From Segatella copri (GTDB taxonomy: Bacteria; Bacteroidota; Bacteroidia; Bacteroidales; Bacteroidaceae), in contig NZ_VZCB01000095.1 in the NCBI RefSeq assembly GCF_009494395.1, forward strand, positions 1 to 64,000: DNA of 64,000 nucleotides, written 5' to 3'. The notes beneath the pieces are model-generated. The model was not told the origin of the DNA, searched no databases, and saw only the letters and a list, made by a program, of their open reading frames with translations. Both the position numbers and the translations under genes were made by a program. This document shows, piece after piece, positions 63,461 through 64,000 of this stretch. Numbering within the stretch: position 1 is the stretch's first letter; each line of letters starts with the position of its first letter.

Positions 63461-64000
63461 TCAACCCATGTCAAACGGAGTTAATACATTCCTGAGCTTT
63501 TCGAAATCAGCCTTCGTGATGCGCCTGCCCCGAAGACTGCGCACCTGCGGGAAATCAGCGAAATAAGACTCCTGCGTAGTGTACCAGTTATGCGAACTTA
63601 ACTCACTGACCGTCAAAAGCTGGCGCTCCAGGCTGCGGGCGAACCTGGGACTTACCCTAGAAAGGAAATGCTTGCCATCCTTCAGTTCTACAGCCAGAAT
63701 CAGATAGGTCTGAGGTCCTGCAGCCTTCTTCCTAGCCACCACATTCTCGCTCACCTTCCAGCCTTTGGTAGAAGTCATCACCCGAATATCCCAACCGTGT
63801 TTACGATTCAGACTGTCCATCATGCCCCGGAACACGACACCATGAGGAGCCGTATCCTTCAGTCCCGTATAACCGATGATATAATGTATCATCTCATGCA
63901 GAAGCACACTCTTTGCCTGCTTGTCGGTCATATCATAATAGGTAGACATGGAGAGTTTGAAATCGTAAAGCTTGGTACGTCCCCATCGGGAAGAACGCTT
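63461..64000 (-). CDS. SprT-like zinc metallopeptidase domain protein (partial)
   Basis: The frame runs in from the right edge without a start (180 codons seen). It begins KRSSRWGRTKLYDFKLSMST and holds the zinc motif VLLHEMIHYIIGYTG, with a third His in APHGVVFRGMMDSLN, as in SprT-like proteins. The C-terminal half is beta-rich with RGRRITKADFEKLRNVL. An internal ATG at 63949 is not the true start. The N-terminal part lies outside the window. A proteolytic role is likely but unproved. Confidence 0.75.
   Translation of the reverse strand, partial: KRSSRWGRTKLYDFKLSMSTYYDMTDKQAKSVLLHEMIHYIIGYTGLKDTAPHGVVFRGMMDSLNRKHGWDIRVMTSTKGWKVSENVVARKKAAGPQTYLILAVELKDGKHFLSRVSPRFARSLERQLLTVSELSSHNWYTTQESYFADFPQVRSLRGRRITKADFEKLRNVLTPFDMG

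Overview
The window is a chromosomal segment of a gut-type Bacteroidetes, most like Prevotella/Segatella. Support comes from many Bacteroidetes-type promoters (TTTG, 19-21 nt, TAnnTTTG), a tmRNA tag reading GENNYALAA, a SusC/SusD locus driven by an ECF sigma factor and a FecR anti-sigma factor, and the ParA-ParB-DUF5683-MltD-Rel gene order. No species call can be made from sequence alone.

Layout. 1-850: start of a tyrosine recombinase running off the left edge, then a non-coding stretch with inverted repeats, probably the end of a mobile element. 774-2094: a promoter, a preQ1-I-like riboswitch, a YhhQ-type queuosine precursor transporter and QueF. 2322-6053: a secreted thioredoxin, a transcription unit of two related proteins of 30 and 28 residues, and an Ogt / Fsr-type exporter / DUF4186 cluster. 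6390-13550: an AT-rich locus of broken and rejoined polymorphic-toxin (Rhs/YD) and immunity modules. 13620-14120: ssrA. 14171-17478 (minus): AraC regulator, rsgA, frr, rsmA. 17662-28531: core genes (flippase-like membrane protein, pepD, corA, DUF349 protein, tRNA-Gln, rsfS-ftsH-cdsA, lpxB). 28647-40639: surE, parA, parB, DUF5683, lytic transglycosylase, rel, pectinesterase, merR, alaS, gamma carbonic anhydrase.

40638-49320: carbohydrate genes (GH13, a GH97-like remnant, two GH3 enzymes) and an AAA/DUF4143 ATPase whose promoter lies inside a 64-bp palindrome; a dead deletion copy of this ATPase lies 7.4 kb upstream with the same terminator. 49526-59997: a rhamnoside-type polysaccharide utilisation locus (GH78, SusD, SusC, FecR, ECF sigma) lying between two identical 26-bp direct repeats; its SusC gene carries one in-frame stop. 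59977-60293: a degenerate 22-bp periodic repeat array. 60639-64000: M3 peptidase, thioredoxin-fold protein, and a partial SprT-like protein.

The least explained items are the twin micro-proteins at 3184-3457, the recombining Rhs locus with one shared breakpoint, the palindromic ATPase promoter, and the 22-bp array beside the repeat-flanked utilisation locus.
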